Shown here: piece after piece, positions 9,333 to 17,156 of the stretch | Layout of the letters: each line of letters begins with the position of its first letter | Position numbering within the stretch: the stretch's first letter is position 1 | Origin: Bacteroidales bacterium UBA2287 | GTDB taxonomy: Bacteria > Bacteroidota > Bacteroidia > Bacteroidales > Tenuifilaceae | Length of the DNA: 64,000 bases | Assembly: GCA_002345675.1 (NCBI GenBank) | Contig: DDWL01000008.1 | Location: 9,095-73,094 of the forward strand | Direction: 5' to 3' | Notes under the pieces: generated by a model | What the model was told of the DNA's origin: nothing | The model's database searches: none | The model's input: only the letters and a program-made list of their open reading frames with translations | Position numbers and translations under genes: made by a program

Positions 9333-10913
9333 ATGGCACGATACAGGTGCGACTATTTGGTAGTGGGGTCGGGAATAGCAGGAATAAGCTTCGCCCTTAA
9401 GGCTGCCGAAAGCGGGAAAGTTATTATTATTAGCAAAGCAAACCTTGAGGAAACCAATACGGTATATGCCCAAGGGGGCATTGCTGCGGTTACCTACGAG
9501 CCCGATTCGGTTGAGAAGCACGTTAACGATACCCTAATTTGTGGCGACGGACTTTGCAACGAGGAAGTTGTTCGCATTGTTGCCACCGAGGGCCCTAACC
9601 AAATAAAGCAGCTTATTGAGTGGGGCGTTAAGTTCGACCGAACTGCCACTGGGCAATACGACCTGGCCAAAGAGGGTGGGCATTCCGAGCACCGAATTCT
9701 TCACCATAAAGACAATACCGGATTCGAAATTGAAAGGGCACTTGTGCAACGAGCTCGGCTGCATAAAAACATCGAAATTTTCGAAAACCACTTTGCCGTC
9801 GAAATAATAACCCAACACCACAAAGGCATTGAAGTTACTCGTCGCACTCCCGAAATAGCCTGCTTTGGGGCATACGTTCTCGATTTAAAAACGCAAAAAG
9901 TACATACCTTCCTGTCGAAAGTTACCCTAATGGCAACAGGGGGAGTTGGAAATGTTTACCTTACAACAACCAACCCCGTTGTGGCTACTGGCGATGGAAT
10001 TGCAATGGTTTACCGTGCAAAGGGAACAATTGAAAACATGGAGTTTGTTCAGTTTCACCCAACTTCACTTTATCACCCCGGCGAGCGTCCGTCGTTTTTA
10101 ATTACCGAAGCAATGCGAGGGTTTGGAGCAATACTTAAAACTCAGGATCGTAAGGAGTTTATGCATAAGTACGACTCGCGCGGGTCGCTTGCACCTCGCG
10201 ATATTGTTGCCCGGGCAATTGATAGCGAAATGAAAATGCGGGGCGACGACTTTGTTTACCTCGATGCTACTTTCCTCGATGCCAACGATATTAAGTCGCA
10301 TTTTCCGAATATTTACCAAAAGTGCCTTTCAATAGGAATTGATATAACCAAAGACATGATTCCCGTTGTGCCTGCTGCTCACTACCTTTGCGGTGGAATT
10401 AAGGTTGACAAGGATGGGCTAAGCTCCATCGAAAACCTATACGCCATTGGTGAGTGCTCGAGCACTGGACTGCATGGTGCAAATCGCTTAGCATCGAACT
10501 CGCTCGCCGAGGCTGCTGTTTTTGCCCACAGGGCATCGGTTCATGCTTCTGCAAGTATTAGTAGCATTAAACTCGACGAAAATGTGCCCGATTGGGACTA
10601 CGAGGGAACAACCCATAACGAGGAAATGGTGCTTATTACCCAAAGCTATAAAGAAGTTCAGCATATTATGAGCAGCTACGTTGGAATTGTTCGCTCAAAC
10701 CTCCGACTCGAAAGGGCGCTGGCGCGACTCGAAATTCTTTATAACGAAACCGAGGAGCTATATAAAAAATCGATTTTAACCCAAAACCTTTGCGAATTGC
10801 GAAATCTTATAAATGTGGGCTATCTTATCATAAAGCAGTCGCAATTAATGCGCGAAAGTCGTGGTTTGCACTACTCGCTCGATTACCCAAAGAATAAAGG
10901 ATCGGAATTTTAA
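9333..10913 (+). CDS. nadB: L-aspartate oxidase
   Basis: NadB oxidises L-aspartate to iminoaspartate with FAD, the first step of de novo NAD synthesis; the product is condensed by NadA. With the chosen start it has 526 residues, normal for the family. The N-terminal FAD-binding motif is clear (DYLVVGSGIAGISFALKAAE), followed by the succinate-dehydrogenase/fumarate-reductase-type region (TVYAQGGIAAV, GGHSEHRILHHKDNTG, MEFVQFHPTSLY) and the second FAD contact GLHGANRLASNSLAEA. The frame also opens at a GTG at 9300, but that lies next to the predicted -7 box, so the ATG at 9333 (MARYRCDYLVVG) is preferred. nadA and nadC are not adjacent. The stop is followed closely by the heptanucleotide array. 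Confidence 0.93.
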   Translation: MARYRCDYLVVGSGIAGISFALKAAESGKVIIISKANLEETNTVYAQGGIAAVTYEPDSVEKHVNDTLICGDGLCNEEVVRIVATEGPNQIKQLIEWGVKFDRTATGQYDLAKEGGHSEHRILHHKDNTGFEIERALVQRARLHKNIEIFENHFAVEIITQHHKGIEVTRRTPEIACFGAYVLDLKTQKVHTFLSKVTLMATGGVGNVYLTTTNPVVATGDGIAMVYRAKGTIENMEFVQFHPTSLYHPGERPSFLITEAMRGFGAILKTQDRKEFMHKYDSRGSLAPRDIVARAIDSEMKMRGDDFVYLDATFLDANDIKSHFPNIYQKCLSIGIDITKDMIPVVPAAHYLCGGIKVDKDGLSSIENLYAIGECSSTGLHGANRLASNSLAEAAVFAHRASVHASASISSIKLDENVPDWDYEGTTHNEEMVLITQSYKEVQHIMSSYVGIVRSNLRLERALARLEILYNETEELYKKSILTQNLCELRNLINVGYLIIKQSQLMRESRGLHYSLDYPKNKGSEF

Positions 10914-10925
10914 TGAAACAGGTAT

Positions 10926-11282
10926 CAGTCTTCAGTCAGCAGTTGGCAGTCTTCAGTCGGCAGTCTTCAGTCAGCAGTTGGCAGTCTTCAGTCGACAGTC
11001 TTCATTCAGCAGTTGGCAGTCTTCAGTCGGCAGTCTTCAGTCAGCAGTCTTCAGTCAGCAGTCTTCAGTCAGCAGTTGGCAGTCTTCAGTCGGCAGTCTT
11101 CAGTCAACAGTTGGCAGTCTTCAGTCGGCAGTCTTCAGTCAACAGATAACAGATAACAGATAACAGATAACTGAGAACAGATAACTGAGAACAAAGAACA
11201 GATAACAGATAACAGATAACAGATAACTGAGAACAAAGAACAGATAACAGACAACAGATAACAGACAACAGATAACCGAAAA
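10926..11282. repeat. heptanucleotide tandem array, 51 units in unbroken register
   Basis: The stretch can be cut into 51 consecutive 7-base units with no slip. The first half uses CAGTCTT alternating with CAGTCGG, CAGTCAG, CAGTTGG, CAGTCGA or CAGTCAA. The second half, from 11143, uses CAGATAA, CTGAGAA, CAAAGAA and CAGACAA, ending with CCGAAAA. Register was checked at 10982, 11038, 11094, 11143, 11164 and 11220, all multiples of 7 from 10926. The array lies 12 bases after the nadB stop and 16 bases before the next start. It resembles the short tandem heptamer repeats known from filamentous cyanobacteria. Reading frames through it are artefacts. Confidence 0.95.
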
Positions 11283-11298
11283 CCAAAAAACACCCTCC

Positions 11299-13737
11299 AT
11301 GAATACACTTCTTAAAAAATCCCTTCCTCACATTGTTGCCGTAGGCATTTTTATTATTGCCAGCTACGTGTACTTTGCACCCTTAATGCAGGGAAAAGGT
11401 TTGCCACAGCACGATATTGAGCAGTTTAAAGGATCGGCAAAGGAACTAATCGACTACCGCGAAGCCACGGGTGAAGAGGCTCTTTGGACAAATAGCATGT
11501 TTGGCGGAATGCCTGCCTACCTTGTTTCAACTGCTTACAAGGGCAACCTTTTGAGGTACGTCGATAAGGCACTTTCGCTGGTTCAGCGACCTGGGCATTT
11601 TATGTTTCTTGCATTGCTTGGCTTTTACATATTAATGCTTGTGTTTGGCGTAAACCCTTGGCTGGCTATAGTTGGCGCTTTTGCCTACGGACTATCGTCG
11701 TACTTTTTTATTGTAATTGCGGCGGGGCATAATGCAAAAATGCACGCAATGGCCTATGTGGCGCCAATGGTTGCGGGCTTGGTTTTAGCCTACAAAGGAA
11801 AATACTTGGGAGGGTTAGCCCTTTTTGCGCTGTTCTTTGGGTTAAATATTAACACTGGGCATCCACAAATTACTTACTATGCTGCATTTGTAATGTTTGC
11901 CATTGCAGTAGCCTACTTTGTCGATGCGCTTAAAAACAAAAACTTTATTCCCTTCGGAAAAGCCACGGCTGTGCTGCTTATTGGTGCTACTTTAGCCGTT
12001 GGCGCAAACGTAGCAAGGCTTTACTATACTTACGACTATGGGAAAGACTCCATTCGTGGCCCGTCGGAGTTGACTCGTCATGCCGAAAATCAAACCTCGG
12101 GGCTCGATCGCGACTATGCAACCGCTTGGAGCTACGGTATTGGCGAAACCTTTAACCTTCTTATTCCCAATCTTTATGGTGGATCGTCGACTGCCGGCCT
12201 TGGCAGCGACTCGGAAACCTACAATTTTCTTATAACTAACGGTGTTCCACGCAATCAGGCTAAGGATATTGTTAAGCAAATGCCAGCCTATTGGGGCGAC
12301 CAGCCCATCACTTCGGGTCCGGTTTACGTTGGGGCTATTGTTTTCTTTCTGTTTGTGCTTGGACTGTTTATGGTTAGGGGAGCACTTAAATGGGCTTTGC
12401 TTGCTGTTACTGTACTTGGTATAGCCTTGGCTTGGGGGCATAATTTACCTTGGCTTACAAATCTGTTCCTCGACTATTTCCCAGGATACAATAAGTTCCG
12501 AACCGTTTCGATGATTCTTTTTATTGCCGAGTTTACCATGCCGCTGCTCGGAATGCTTGCTGTTAAGCAACTTTACGATGGCGAAATTACCCGCGAACGA
12601 TTTTTGGGTGCAGTTAAATGGTCGGTTGGCTTAGTTGGGGGCTTTTGCTTGCTGCTAATTCTTTTTGGTTCGGCTCTTTTCACTTTCGAAGCGTCTGTTG
12701 ACCAGCAGTACATTTCGGCTGGTTACCCCGAGGCAATGTTCGACGCTGTTCGCCTCGACCGTGCATCGCTACTGCGTGCCGATACCATACGCTCGCTTGT
12801 ATTTATACTTTTGGCTGTCGGTGTAATGGTTGCATTCTTCTTTAAAAAGCTAAAACCTGCATACTTTATTGCTGTACTTGGTTTGCTAATTGTAACCGAC
12901 CTGTGGGTGGTTAGTCGCAGGTATTTAGGTGCATCGAATTTTAAACCTATTAAAAGTGTCGAAAATCCGTTTATCCCAACAGCAGCCGACAAGCAAATTA
13001 TGGCCGATAAAACCCCATACTTTAGAGTTTTCAACCTAACCGTTAGCCCCTTTAACGATGCAAGTACTTCATTCTTTCACAAATCGATTGGTGGCTATCA
13101 TGGCGCAAAAATGCGACGCTACCAGGAGTTAATCGAATACCACATTTCGAAGCAAAATTTTGGCGTAATAAACATGCTTAATGTTCGCTACATTATTCAA
13201 TCTACAAAGGAGGGACAGCCAGTTGCACTTTTCAACGATAAGGCTTTAGGTAACGCATGGTTTGTGAACAGCGTAATATGGGCGCAGGATGCCGATGCCG
13301 AAATCGATTCGCTTACAACATTTAACCCAGCAATGGCTGCAACAATCGATGTTCGCTTTAAAGAAAAGGTAAAGGAATTCAGCGCAACTGGCGGTGAAAC
13401 GGATACCATTGCACTTACCGAATACGCACCCAATAGGCTTGCCTATAAGTACAAGACCGAAAGCCCAAGGCTAACAGTGTTTTCCGATATATACTACCAA
13501 AAAGGTTGGGTGGCATACATTAACGGCGAAACGGCGGAGCATTTTAGGGTTAACTACGTTCTTAGAGGAATGGTTCTTCCGGCAGGCGAAAACGAAGTGG
13601 TATTTGAATTTAAACCTACAATGTTTTCGGCACTTTCGAAGGTTGAGTTGGCCTCTTCGTTGCTAATAATTCTACTTGTTTTAGGCTGGATTGCAACCGA
13701 GTTTTTGGCTTACAGGAAAGAAGAATTAAGCAAATAA
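11299..13737 (+). CDS. YfhO family multi-pass membrane protein
   Basis: An 812-residue inner-membrane protein with roughly 12 hydrophobic segments in residues 1-540, a soluble region to about 775, and a final helix (ASSLLIILLVLGWIATEFLAY). The opening (SLPHIVAVGIFIIASYVYFAPLMQGKGLPQHDI) and NSMFGGMPAYLVS match YfhO-type proteins, which are related to GT-C glycosyltransferases and, in some Gram-positives, add sugars to lipid-linked or wall polymers. In Bacteroidota the substrate is unknown. The gene begins immediately after the heptamer array and has no clear operon partner. Confidence 0.85.
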   Translation: MNTLLKKSLPHIVAVGIFIIASYVYFAPLMQGKGLPQHDIEQFKGSAKELIDYREATGEEALWTNSMFGGMPAYLVSTAYKGNLLRYVDKALSLVQRPGHFMFLALLGFYILMLVFGVNPWLAIVGAFAYGLSSYFFIVIAAGHNAKMHAMAYVAPMVAGLVLAYKGKYLGGLALFALFFGLNINTGHPQITYYAAFVMFAIAVAYFVDALKNKNFIPFGKATAVLLIGATLAVGANVARLYYTYDYGKDSIRGPSELTRHAENQTSGLDRDYATAWSYGIGETFNLLIPNLYGGSSTAGLGSDSETYNFLITNGVPRNQAKDIVKQMPAYWGDQPITSGPVYVGAIVFFLFVLGLFMVRGALKWALLAVTVLGIALAWGHNLPWLTNLFLDYFPGYNKFRTVSMILFIAEFTMPLLGMLAVKQLYDGEITRERFLGAVKWSVGLVGGFCLLLILFGSALFTFEASVDQQYISAGYPEAMFDAVRLDRASLLRADTIRSLVFILLAVGVMVAFFFKKLKPAYFIAVLGLLIVTDLWVVSRRYLGASNFKPIKSVENPFIPTAADKQIMADKTPYFRVFNLTVSPFNDASTSFFHKSIGGYHGAKMRRYQELIEYHISKQNFGVINMLNVRYIIQSTKEGQPVALFNDKALGNAWFVNSVIWAQDADAEIDSLTTFNPAMAATIDVRFKEKVKEFSATGGETDTIALTEYAPNRLAYKYKTESPRLTVFSDIYYQKGWVAYINGETAEHFRVNYVLRGMVLPAGENEVVFEFKPTMFSALSKVELASSLLIILLVLGWIATEFLAYRKEELSK

Positions 13738-13766
13738 GTTTACTAAATATTAGGATTGAATAATCG

Positions 13767-13797
13767 TTGCTTACACAAAAACGAAACTGTAGTTTTG
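13767..13797 (+). promoter_or_regulatory. candidate promoter for nfo
   Basis: TTG at 13767-13769, 20 bases, then TAGTTTTG at 13790-13797, a good Bacteroidota -33/-7 pair. It would give a leader of about 215 bases carrying the palindromes at 13824-13988, so those would be part of the nfo mRNA leader. Confidence 0.45.
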
Positions 13798-13823
13798 GGT
13801 TGCGTTGTAATAAATAGAATATT

Positions 13824-13988
13824 CAGGGCTAAAGCCCATATAAACCTCTCAGTTACAACCCTAGGCTTAAGCCTAGGGTTGATGGGTTGCTTTATTATAG
13901 GACTTAATCCCATTTATACGTTTCATTTATAACCCTAGGCTTAAGCCTAGGGTTGTTGAACTGCTATTGTTACAGGGCTTTAGCCCTG
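13824..13988. repeat. cluster of perfect palindromes upstream of nfo
   Basis: Two copies of a perfect 24-base palindrome with centre CTAGGCTTAAGCCTAG lie at 13857-13880 and 13931-13954. They are bracketed by shorter hairpins: GGGCTAAAGCCC at 13826-13837, and CAGGGCTTTAGCCCTG at 13973-13988 with 7-base arms. The arrangement (outer hairpin, palindrome, palindrome, outer hairpin) is symmetrical and resembles REP/REPIN-type elements. No transposase lies nearby. Confidence 0.9.
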
Positions 13989-14017
13989 ATTAAATATACA
14001 CGCTAAATTCGCATACT

Positions 14018-14863
14018 ATGAAATTCGTTGGGCCACACGTTAGCGCATCGGGGGGTGTTGAAAATGCCCCTGTTAATGCCAATGCCATTGGTTCAAAAGC
14101 CTTTGGACTTTTCACCAAAAATCAACGGCAATGGGTTTCGGCACCGTTAACGGCTAAAAGTATCGACCTTTTTAAAAGCAGCTGCGATAAATTTGGCTAC
14201 AAGCCAAACCAAATTCTACCTCACGATAGCTACCTTATAAACCTTGGTCATCCCGAAAAGGATGGACTCGATAAGTCGCGTGGTGCATTTATCGACGAAC
14301 TACAGCGCTGCGAGCAGCTTGGGCTCGACAGGTTGAACTTTCACCCTGGAAGTTCGCTGGGTAAAATTACCGACGAGCAAAGCCTAAAGCTAATTGCCGA
14401 AAGCATAAATATTGCACTTGGTAAAACGAAGGGTGTAATTGCAGTAATCGAAAACACGTCGGGGCAGGGGAGTAACCTGGGGCATAGGTTCGAACATTTA
14501 GCATTTATTATCGACCTAGTTGAGGACAAAACACGCGTTGGCGTTTGCCTCGATACTTGTCATACCTACACCGCAGGTTACGACCTAAAAAGCCCCGAGG
14601 GCTTTAAATATGTTTTCGACGAGTTTGAGCGAATTGTTGGTTTCCGCTACCTAAAGGGAATGCACCTAAACGACTCGAAAAAGGAACTTGGAACTCGGGT
14701 CGACAGGCACGACAGCCTTGGACAAGGATTTTTAGGGATTGAGCCCTTTAGACTTATTATGAACGATAACCGTTTCGATGGTATTCCCCTAATTCTCGAA
14801 ACCCCCGACGAAAGCATTTGGGCAGAGGAAATAAAGCTGCTTTACGGGTTGGAGAAAAAGTAG
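14018..14863 (+). CDS. nfo: deoxyribonuclease IV (apurinic/apyrimidinic endonuclease)
   Basis: Nfo cleaves DNA 5' to abasic sites in base-excision repair and uses three zinc ions. The 281-residue protein is full length and starts MKFVGPHVSASGGVENAPVNA, the standard N-terminus. Metal-ligand motifs are in place: DRLNFHPGSSLG, VIENTSGQG, GVCLDTCHTYTAGYD, KGMHLNDSKKELGTRVDRHDSLGQG and LILETP. It stands alone and ends 10 bases before the convergent phosphatase gene, with no visible terminator between. Confidence 0.95.
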   Translation: MKFVGPHVSASGGVENAPVNANAIGSKAFGLFTKNQRQWVSAPLTAKSIDLFKSSCDKFGYKPNQILPHDSYLINLGHPEKDGLDKSRGAFIDELQRCEQLGLDRLNFHPGSSLGKITDEQSLKLIAESINIALGKTKGVIAVIENTSGQGSNLGHRFEHLAFIIDLVEDKTRVGVCLDTCHTYTAGYDLKSPEGFKYVFDEFERIVGFRYLKGMHLNDSKKELGTRVDRHDSLGQGFLGIEPFRLIMNDNRFDGIPLILETPDESIWAEEIKLLYGLEKK

Positions 14864-14873
14864 AAAATCAATT

Positions 14874-17144
14874 TCACACTTTTACCCCCATTATCGTAAC
14901 ATCGTCGATTTGAATTTTATCCTTTTTCCAATCCTCAAAAATGGCATTTAAAAACTGATGCTGTGTTTCTAAAGGCAACGAGTTTATGTTTGAAATTGCC
15001 TCTTTTAGCTGTATGGTTTGAAACTTTTTGCCTTCGGGACCTCCAAATTGGTCTTGAAAACCATCGGAAAGAAGGTAAATGGTATCGCCTTCGTTAAGCT
15101 GATAATTAATTGTCTCGAAGGGACCCATTCGCTGGTAAAGCGAAAGCGGCATGCGGTTGGGTAATAGTTCGATAAGTGTTTTTGAGTTGGGCATAGCATT
15201 TATTTCAACCTTTTCAGAAATAGATTTTTTCCCCCCTAAATCAATGTTCGAACTGTTATTGGAAGGCACAATCCAACATGGCAGGTTTGCGCCAGCAAAC
15301 TGAAGTTTTAGGGTGTGGTTTTCGAGAACGCAAAGAGCCATTTCCATACCATCGACCTGAATGTAGTTGGAGCACTCTTCCTTTAGCGACGATATAATTT
15401 GAGAGCGAATTTGGTTTAAAATATCGGCAGCATCAACCACCTCATCCTTTCGCACAATTTCGTTTAAAAACGAAACCCCAAGCATGCTCATAAAAGCACC
15501 AGGAACCCCATGCCCAGTGCAGTCGGCAACGCAAAAAACGGTCCACCGCTTAACTTTTGTAGCCCAGTAAAAGTCGCCGCTTACAATGCTTTTGGGTTTA
15601 AATAGCACAAAGTGGTTTGGGAAAATTTCGGTTAGGGCATCCTGTGATGGAATAAGTGCGCTTTGAATACGCTGCGCGTAAATAATAGAATCGGTAATTT
15701 CCTTGTTTTGTGAATCGACAAGTGCGCGTTGTGCCTCTACCTCTTGGTTTTTATCCTGGAGCTCCCATGCAATGTTGGCAAGGTCGTTTTTTTGGGTTTC
15801 AATTTCGGTATTTTGTCTTGTGAGCTGTTCGTTCTGACTTTTTAGTGCTTCCGATGTTGCGTTAATTTCCTCGTTAAGCTGTTCTAGCAGGGCGTTTTTC
15901 TCGGAAATAATTGAACTGCTTTTATGTTTCTGTTGGTAAGAATAAAGTATTACCAATATGAGTAGAACTAGTAATGCTGAGCCCCCAATAAATAAATTAA
16001 GCCTAGTTCGTTGTTGGCTATTCTCAATTTCTTTGTTTTGAATTATAAGTTGTTGTCGTTCAATTTCTTGTTGCTTTTTGTCGGCTTCGTATTTTGCTTC
16101 TACCTCGGCAAGTGCTTTGGTTTTTTCCTCGGAAAACATGTTTTCCCTTGCTGCAATATAAGCCTCGGCATACTTTAAGGCTTCGGGTGCATTACCAAGT
16201 TTTTTGTATGCATTCATTAGAGCAACTGCAGCAAGCCCCTCGAGGGGCGTTGATTTTATTTTTCGGGCCAAATCGATTGATTTTGCTCCAAACTCGGAAG
16301 CGAGTTTTAGGTTTTTACTCCTTTCGCTTGGCGTTTTAGCAACCGAGTCGGCAATGGTTATATGCAAATTTGCAATGCTGCAGTAAATAGTTGCTTCGCC
16401 ATTTGTATTGCCAAGCAATTTATAAATATTTAGGGCTTTTTTATAGTACTCAATAGCTTCGCTATGCTTATTCTGAATAACTTTTATTAAACCAATATTG
16501 CTGTAGCAATCAGAAATTCTGTTTTTATCTCCCAGTTCTTCAAAAATAGTTAACGACTTGTGGTAATTTTCAATAGCTTCAGTGTGCTTATTTTGGTACT
16601 GGTATATAGCTCCAATGTTATTATAGCAAGCAGCCAAACTGGATTTTTCGCCCAGTTCTTCGAATGTTTTAAGTAGTTTCTCGAAGTAAACAATTGCCTT
16701 TTCGAAGTTTCCAAGGTTTATTTGAATTGCGCCTATGTTCCCGTAGCAAAGCGATATGCCAATTTTATCGTTAAGTTCTTCCGATATTTTTAGCGAGTTA
16801 ATAAAGAAATCGACTGCTTTATCGTACGTGCCCTCGAAGAAGTATACAATTCCAATATACCGCAGCGAATTAGCTTTGTGTTTTAAAAATACTTTTATGG
16901 TTTGTGGCGAAGACGAGGACGAAGCAATTCCTTTATTGGCTAGTTCAGTGGCCCAGTTGTAGTAAAGCAAGGCCGAGTCCATTGATGTGTTTTGAACCTT
17001 GGTTCCGAAATCGAGAATATCTTTAATTTTCACTGTGTCGTGAACTTCTTTTCCAACCCACAATTTTTCGAGTTTATCGTTTTGCGCAAAAGGCTTAAGG
17101 GCAATTGATATTGCTAAAGCTGATAATAGTAGTGTTCTTTTCAT
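14874..17144 (-). CDS. TPR sensor and SpoIIE-type protein phosphatase (paralogue 1)
   Basis: A 756-residue protein with a signal peptide (ISIALKPFAQND), about six TPR repeats in the periplasm (phrases such as IGAIQINLGNFEKAIVYFEK), one membrane helix at about residues 384-404 (LFIGGSALLVLLILVILY), a coiled coil to about 500, and a C-terminal PP2C-like SpoIIE domain. The metal site is visible: SGDFYWA, and ADCTGHGVPGAF with Asp541. SpoIIE-type phosphatases usually dephosphorylate STAS anti-anti-sigma proteins; none is encoded here. It follows the next paralogue by 12 bases, so the two are co-transcribed. The layout suggests a periplasmic sensor controlling a cytoplasmic phosphatase. Confidence 0.87.
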   Translation of the reverse strand: MKRTLLLSALAISIALKPFAQNDKLEKLWVGKEVHDTVKIKDILDFGTKVQNTSMDSALLYYNWATELANKGIASSSSSPQTIKVFLKHKANSLRYIGIVYFFEGTYDKAVDFFINSLKISEELNDKIGISLCYGNIGAIQINLGNFEKAIVYFEKLLKTFEELGEKSSLAACYNNIGAIYQYQNKHTEAIENYHKSLTIFEELGDKNRISDCYSNIGLIKVIQNKHSEAIEYYKKALNIYKLLGNTNGEATIYCSIANLHITIADSVAKTPSERSKNLKLASEFGAKSIDLARKIKSTPLEGLAAVALMNAYKKLGNAPEALKYAEAYIAARENMFSEEKTKALAEVEAKYEADKKQQEIERQQLIIQNKEIENSQQRTRLNLFIGGSALLVLLILVILYSYQQKHKSSSIISEKNALLEQLNEEINATSEALKSQNEQLTRQNTEIETQKNDLANIAWELQDKNQEVEAQRALVDSQNKEITDSIIYAQRIQSALIPSQDALTEIFPNHFVLFKPKSIVSGDFYWATKVKRWTVFCVADCTGHGVPGAFMSMLGVSFLNEIVRKDEVVDAADILNQIRSQIISSLKEECSNYIQVDGMEMALCVLENHTLKLQFAGANLPCWIVPSNNSSNIDLGGKKSISEKVEINAMPNSKTLIELLPNRMPLSLYQRMGPFETINYQLNEGDTIYLLSDGFQDQFGGPEGKKFQTIQLKEAISNINSLPLETQHQFLNAIFEDWKKDKIQIDDVTIMGVKV

Positions 17145-17156
17145 AATTTTTTCAAA

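Noticed and set aside
10861..11163. Open frames of 78-100 residues rich in Gln and Ser across the heptamer array
   Set aside because: They are translations of a period-7 repeat; all forward frames stay open for that reason, and there is no start context or homology.
10926..11282. CRISPR array
   Set aside because: The repeats are 7 bases with no spacers, and no cas genes are present.
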